A stretch of DNA of 64,000 nucleotides, from assembly GCF_000262245.1 (NCBI RefSeq), contig NZ_AJSX01000004.1:82811-146810 (forward strand). Reading direction: 5' to 3'. This stretch comes from Pasteurella bettyae CCUG 2042 (GTDB taxonomy: Bacteria > Pseudomonadota > Gammaproteobacteria > Enterobacterales > Pasteurellaceae). Shown here piece by piece: positions 61,407 to 64,000 of this stretch (positions within the stretch are counted from its first letter, which is position 1; each line of letters starts with the position of its first letter). A program made the translations under genes and the position numbers. The notes under the pieces are model-generated. The model was not told the origin of the DNA and searched no databases. It saw only the letters and a list, made by a program, of their open reading frames with translations.

Positions 61407-61640
61407 ATGTCATACTCAATAAAGGCAGCAAAAGAATCCATAAATCTTGAAAAAGAAATAAGAAAAAAGATGAATAAAACTTTAGAAAAAGCAAATGGAA
61501 TATGATTTTAAATAAGCCATAGCCAAGGTAAATAAAAAAGAAAGTATCATAGAAAAGATAAAAGAGTATAAGCAAGACAGTGATAGATTTAATGAAAAAA
61601 GGCAAATGACTAAAGACTATTACAAAAATCAAGAAAGATA
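61407..61640 (+). pseudogene. decayed copy of the pcfB-like gene
   Basis: 61409-61500 is about 90 % identical to 62115-62207 of the intact gene (SYSIKAAKESINLEKEIRKKM region), after which the middle of the gene is deleted and a weaker match to its end (EYDFK..., KKESIIEKIKEYKQD) continues to about 61640. It lacks a start codon region and has in-frame stops, so it is a partly deleted duplicate rather than a working gene. The minus-strand open frame covering it is a shadow. Confidence 0.75.
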
Positions 61641-61703
61641 AGACCTGGTAAAAATATCTTATCCAAGCTATACAACTAAAGGCAGATCTAGGAGGTAATA
61701 GAG

Positions 61704-61877
61704 ATGAATAAAAGGCAAGAGCTAATAGATGAACTCATAAAAGCAGATCAAGATGGAACATACAAAACATATAAAAGCACAGAAGAAATAAAAACAATGA
61801 ACAATGAAGAAATACAGATTATATATTCCAATATGAAAAACTATCTATCAGACAAAAGAACACACATAAACTACTAA
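61704..61877 (+). CDS. small hypothetical element protein (57 aa)
   Basis: Short charged protein MNKRQELIDELIKADQDG... with a mostly helical composition and a Lys/Asn/Glu-rich sequence. AGGAGG at 61690-61695 sits eight bases before the ATG, an ideal ribosome site, which makes it more credible than the length alone. No family recognised. Lies between the decayed and the intact pcfB copies and ahead of a strong terminator at 61997. Confidence 0.55.
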   Translation: MNKRQELIDELIKADQDGTYKTYKSTEEIKTMNNEEIQIIYSNMKNYLSDKRTHINY

Positions 61878-61993
61878 AGGTGGAAAGGTATTGTAAGCTA
61901 TTTAAAAGTATAAAAGGTACAAAGACCTAATAAATATATAAAAACATCAAAATAAAGCATTCCACCACCAACAACAATAAAATAAAAACAATC

Positions 61994-62037
61994 AAAGGGA
62001 AGTATAGAAAAATTAAAGCCTATACTTCCCTTTTTTT
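61994..62037 (+). terminator. strong intrinsic terminator before pcfB
   Basis: GGGAAGTATAG (61997-62007) and CTATACTTCCC (62020-62030) form a perfect 11-bp stem followed by seven T residues. It separates the small ORF from pcfB, so pcfB needs its own promoter downstream or in the short 24-bp gap. Confidence 0.85.
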
Positions 62038-62061
62038 AAATCAAACAAAGGAGAGAAAAGC

Positions 62062-62589
62062 ATGATAAACGAAGAAATAAGCAAAGAAGCAGGTCAAGCA
62101 GCACAAACCATAATATCATACACAATAAAGGCTGCAAAAGAATCAATCAATCTTGAAAAAGAAATAAGAAAAAAGATGAATGATACTTTAGAAAAAGCAA
62201 ATGGAAACCTAAAAAGCCTTATGGGTGATGAAATGAAAATAAAAGACCTCTACAAGAAAGGACAACTAGAAAATATAAGCATAGATCAAAGCGACCTCAA
62301 AGACTTAAAAAAAGAACTAAACAAACTTGGAGTAAGTTTCTCAGTAATGAAAAACAAAGAAAGCAAAAACTATGAAATATTCTTCAAAGCCAAAGACATA
62401 AAAGTAATGGAATATGCCTTTAAGCAAGTCATAGCAAAAGAAAATAAAAAAGAAAAAGAAAGTATCCTAAAGCAAATAAAGAAATACAAAGACCTATCCA
62501 AGAGCAAGGATAAGACAAAAGAGAAAGTCAAAAGGAAAGTAAAAGAAAAAGTAAAACCAAACAAAAAAGATATGACTAGAGAAATCTAA
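62062..62589 (+). CDS. PcfB-like (DUF3801) conjugation-element protein
   Basis: 175-aa cytosolic protein: N-terminal helix INEEISKEAGQAAQTIISYTIKAAKESI, a central domain with MKIKDLYKKGQLENISIDQ and LGVSFSVMKNKESKNYEIFFKAKD, and a very Lys-rich tail (KVKRKVKEKVKPNKKD). The pattern fits the PcfB/DUF3801 family found next to the TraG/VirD4-type coupling protein in Gram-positive conjugative elements; here no such neighbour is in view. AAAGGAGAG precedes the ATG. Confidence 0.75.
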   Translation: MINEEISKEAGQAAQTIISYTIKAAKESINLEKEIRKKMNDTLEKANGNLKSLMGDEMKIKDLYKKGQLENISIDQSDLKDLKKELNKLGVSFSVMKNKESKNYEIFFKAKDIKVMEYAFKQVIAKENKKEKESILKQIKKYKDLSKSKDKTKEKVKRKVKEKVKPNKKDMTREI

Positions 62590-62631
62590 GGGAGTAACGA
62601 AAAGTTACACCCTTGGATAACCATAATAACA

Positions 62632-62700
62632 AGACTTCCGAAAAGCAGAAGTCCAGAATTCCGAAAATCGGAAATCAAGAATTTCGATTATCGAAAATCT
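62632..62700. repeat. three tandem 23-bp palindromic units
   Basis: Units 62632-62654, 62655-62677 and 62678-62700 each begin AGA and form a hairpin: GACTTC/GAAGTC, TTCCGA-AAA-TCGGAA and TTTCGA-TTA-TCGAAA. Register is exact at 23 bp, while the arms differ, so it is not simple slippage. Located between pcfB and the methyltransferase gene, 40-110 bp after the pcfB stop; could be a protein-binding array, an origin-type site or a structured 3' end. Confidence 0.6.
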
Positions 62701-62792
62701 GGGAAATATCAAGGCAGATAGGATATAAAATTGAATAAACATGAAATTTATGATAAAATTACACTGATAATAGTTATCAATAGGAGATAAAA

Positions 62793-63416
62793 ATGGAGAT
62801 AAAAATGTTAAAAAATTTTTTTGAAAATGTAAAAAATCCAAAAAATAATTTTGGCGGTCGCTTCATGGTTAAAGGAATGAATATTGGTCACGAAAAATTG
62901 GCGAAATGGGGCAGATCCTTTCTGAATATTAAAACATCGGATTTAGTTTTAGATCTAGGATGTGGCGGTGGACGTAATGTTCAATACTTCTTAACAAAGG
63001 CTAAAAAAGTATATGGAATGGACTATTCTAAAACAAGTGTAGATATCGCAAGTTCAGTAAATAGCGAAGCTATAAAAGATGGCAGGTGTAAAATTATTGA
63101 AGCAGACGTGGCTAAACTACCTTTTGAAGATGAATCTATAAATATAGTAACTGCTTTTGAAACAATTTATTTTTGGAAGAATTTAGAAGTATCTTTTAGA
63201 GAAATCCATCGTGTTCTAGTAAAGGACGGTCAGTTTCTAATATGCAACGAAGGAGCATATAGAGAGCATAAAAACATAAAGAAATGGGCGGATATGCTAG
63301 ATTTTGAAGTTTATTCTCCCGAATATCTCACAGAAACCTTGAATAAGATAGGATTTAAATGCGAATACCATCTGGACGAGAAAGAGCATATAGTATTTTT
63401 AGCTAGAAAATTATAA
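62793..63416 (+). CDS. class I SAM-dependent methyltransferase
   Basis: 207-aa enzyme with a Methyltransf_11-type Rossmann fold: motif I VLDLGCGGGRNVQYF at about residues 51-65, post-I MDYSKTSVDIA, motif II AKLPFEDESINIVTAFETI and motif III EIHRVLVKDGQFLICNE. Substrate unknown. GGAGATAAAAATG is duplicated in tandem at the 5' end, giving two possible ATG starts at 62793 and 62805, each with GGAG upstream. Ends before a terminator; no restriction-type target domain is seen, so it is not a DNA methylase by its motifs. Confidence 0.85.
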   Translation: MEIKMLKNFFENVKNPKNNFGGRFMVKGMNIGHEKLAKWGRSFLNIKTSDLVLDLGCGGGRNVQYFLTKAKKVYGMDYSKTSVDIASSVNSEAIKDGRCKIIEADVAKLPFEDESINIVTAFETIYFWKNLEVSFREIHRVLVKDGQFLICNEGAYREHKNIKKWADMLDFEVYSPEYLTETLNKIGFKCEYHLDEKEHIVFLARKL

Positions 63417-63449
63417 AAGAATTTGCGAATAATGAAAAATAAATCATAA

Positions 63450-63484
63450 GGAGAAGTAGAGAAAAAAATCTACTTCTTTTTTTA
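63450..63484 (+). terminator. terminator after the methyltransferase gene
   Basis: AGAAGTAGA (63452-63460) and TCTACTTCT (63469-63477) form a 9-bp stem with an eight-base loop, followed by T7ATT. Lies 35 bp after the methyltransferase stop. Confidence 0.8.
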
Positions 63485-63501
63485 TTGCAAGGAGGATTAA
63501 A

Positions 63502-64000
63502 GTGGCAACAAACAAAAGATATTATTGGATAAAATTAAAAGAAGAATTTTTCACAGACAAGAGGATAAAAAGATTAAGGAGAATATGGGAGGAGATACCT
63601 ACACGATAATCTACCTCAAACTTTTACTACTAAGCCTAAAAGATGAGGGCAAACTCTATTATGACGGAGTAGAAAGTGATTTTATAAAAGAGTTAGCACT
63701 AACCATAGATGAAACAGATGATGATGTAATGGTTACAGTTAATTATTTAATCAATCAAGGCTTATTAGAGGTTGTAACAGAAAATGATGAATACTACTTA
63801 ACTGAAATACCAAACTTAATCGGATCAGAAACAGCCTGGGCAGAGAAAAAAAGAAGATACAGACAAAATAAACAGAGGACATTGTCCTTAATGAGTCCAA
63901 CCCATGTCCGACAAGAGATAGAGATAGAGATAGAGATAGAGATAGAGATAGAGATAGAGATAGAGATAGAGATAGAGATAGAGATAGAGATAGAGATAGA
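63502..64000 (+). pseudogene. replisome-organizer-like protein, frameshifted and cut by window end
   Basis: Matches the N-terminal domain of phage/ICE replisome organizers of Firmicutes: a GTG start at 63502 with AAGGAGG six bases upstream, NKRYYWIKLKEEFFTDKRIKRLRR, then in a shifted frame GGDTYTIIYLKLLLLSLKDEG and DETDDDVMVTVNYLINQGLL. One base is missing near 63586-63587, so the first frame stops at 63607-63609 while the rest is open from 63585 to the window edge. The tail is (Glu-Ile)n from a GAGATA repeat. Whether the frameshift is real or a sequencing error cannot be told here. Confidence 0.75.
63915..64000 (+). repeat. GAGATA hexanucleotide microsatellite
   Basis: About 14.3 perfect copies of GAGATA, reaching the last base of the window; in frame they encode alternating Glu-Ile. 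Copy number may exceed what is visible. Such Glu-Ile tracts occur in low-complexity linkers of Firmicutes replisome organizers. Confidence 0.9.

Larger units (their letters stand above)
61180..62061. other. spacer with terminators, small ORFs and decayed gene copy
   Basis: 882 bp between the ECF operon and the intact pcfB-like gene. It holds a possible 34-codon ORF (61208-61312, MMEMTRYNITIIQIISPYL) with a GGGGG-rich upstream region and no recognisable family, the terminator at 61349, a degenerate pcfB copy, a 57-codon ORF with a perfect Shine-Dalgarno, and the terminator at 61997. The remainder is A-rich without signals I can name. Confidence 0.6.
57946..64000 (+). mobile_element. fragment of a Firmicutes-like integrative conjugative element (or assembly chimera)
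   Basis: From the junction to the window end the sequence is visibly more AT-rich than the chromosome, contains none of the AAGTGCGGT uptake signals that occur about every 1.5 kb before it, uses AGGAGG-type ribosome sites, and encodes Gram-positive families only: ABC exporter remnant, ECF transporter, PcfB-like protein, methyltransferase and phage/ICE replisome organizer. No integrase, relaxase or att repeat is seen in the window. The left end cuts through a gene, so either the element was captured as a fragment or the contig joins two organisms. Confidence 0.75.

Noticed and set aside
61393..61632. 79-aa hydrophobic minus-strand ORF
   Set aside because: Antisense shadow of the degenerate pcfB copy; Phe/Leu richness reflects A-rich sense strand.
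63915..64000. CRISPR or telomere-like array
   Set aside because: Pure hexamer microsatellite without spacers, in frame within a coding region.

Overview
The first ~57.9 kb is a chromosomal segment of a low-GC gammaproteobacterium of the family Pasteurellaceae. Evidence: gene content and local gene order match the Haemophilus/Pasteurella group (fba-pgk-RNase I-yfhL, lipA-lipB-ybeD-dacA-rlpA-mrdB-mrdA-rlmH-rsfS, bamD/rluD-pgeF, rppH-TSUP-lgt-thyA-tadA, focA-pflB-pflA, hinT-ycfL-nagZ-rlmC), and about 37 copies of the Hin-type DNA uptake signal AAGTGCGGT/ACCGCACTT are scattered roughly every 1.5 kb, several as inverted pairs that double as terminators. Genus and species cannot be fixed from the sequence alone.

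Layout. 0-8 kb: relA (5' end outside the window), dgkA, an O-antigen-ligase-like membrane protein, glycolytic fba and pgk, a lipoprotein-type RNase T2, a small ferredoxin, a SpoU methyltransferase. 8-12 kb: pssA and fhs. 11.5-19.6 kb: lipoate synthesis plus the rod-shape/peptidoglycan cluster (dacA, rlpA, rodA, PBP2) and ribosome factors RlmH and RsfS. 19.9-34 kb: OPT transporter, cdd, rhlB, rho, bamD, rluD, pgeF, plsY, folB, fadR, nhaB, dsbB, a PerM-type permease. 34-43 kb: glnB, mog, a YfbS-like SLC13 transporter, rnhB, lpxB, purT, luxS, a DedA-like protein, a HAD phosphatase and a PRD-like orphan. 43.2-43.5 kb: three tRNA genes (Arg-ACG twice, Ser-GCT). 43.7-46 kb: rep helicase and a YceK-like lipoprotein. 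45.9-46.6 kb: a 700-bp gene-free region with at least five good DnaA boxes next to AT-rich GATCT 13-mers, flanked by divergent genes: a candidate replication origin or DnaA-titration site. 46.6-50.3 kb: rppH, TSUP, lgt, thyA, tadA. 50.3-54.5 kb: pyruvate formate-lyase system with an upstream FNR-like box. 54.8-56.6 kb: hinT, ycfL, nagZ.

The last 6 kb are different. rlmC (56806-~57945) carries two in-frame nonsense codons and, eight or so residues before its natural end, runs directly in frame into the C-terminal nucleotide-binding domain of a Firmicutes-type ABC exporter. Everything after the junction (57946-64000) is AT-rich, uses strong AGGAGG-type ribosome binding sites, lacks uptake signals, and encodes Gram-positive mobile-element genes: an ECF transporter (A-A fusion, T, MptD/Trep_Strep S component), a PcfB-like conjugation protein plus a decayed second copy, a small ORF, a SAM methyltransferase and a frameshifted replisome-organizer-like protein that ends in a (GAGATA)n repeat running off the window. 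This is either a real capture of a fragment of a Firmicutes integrative conjugative element by a Pasteurellaceae chromosome, or an assembly/binning chimera; the sequence cannot decide, and the truncated exporter gene, the absence of visible att sites and the minimal homology at the join make the chimera explanation a serious one.

The most informative things to re-examine are the rlmC/ABC junction, the DnaA-box cluster upstream of rppH, the tandem 23-bp palindromic units at 62.6 kb, and the CRP and FNR promoter sites at cdd and focA.
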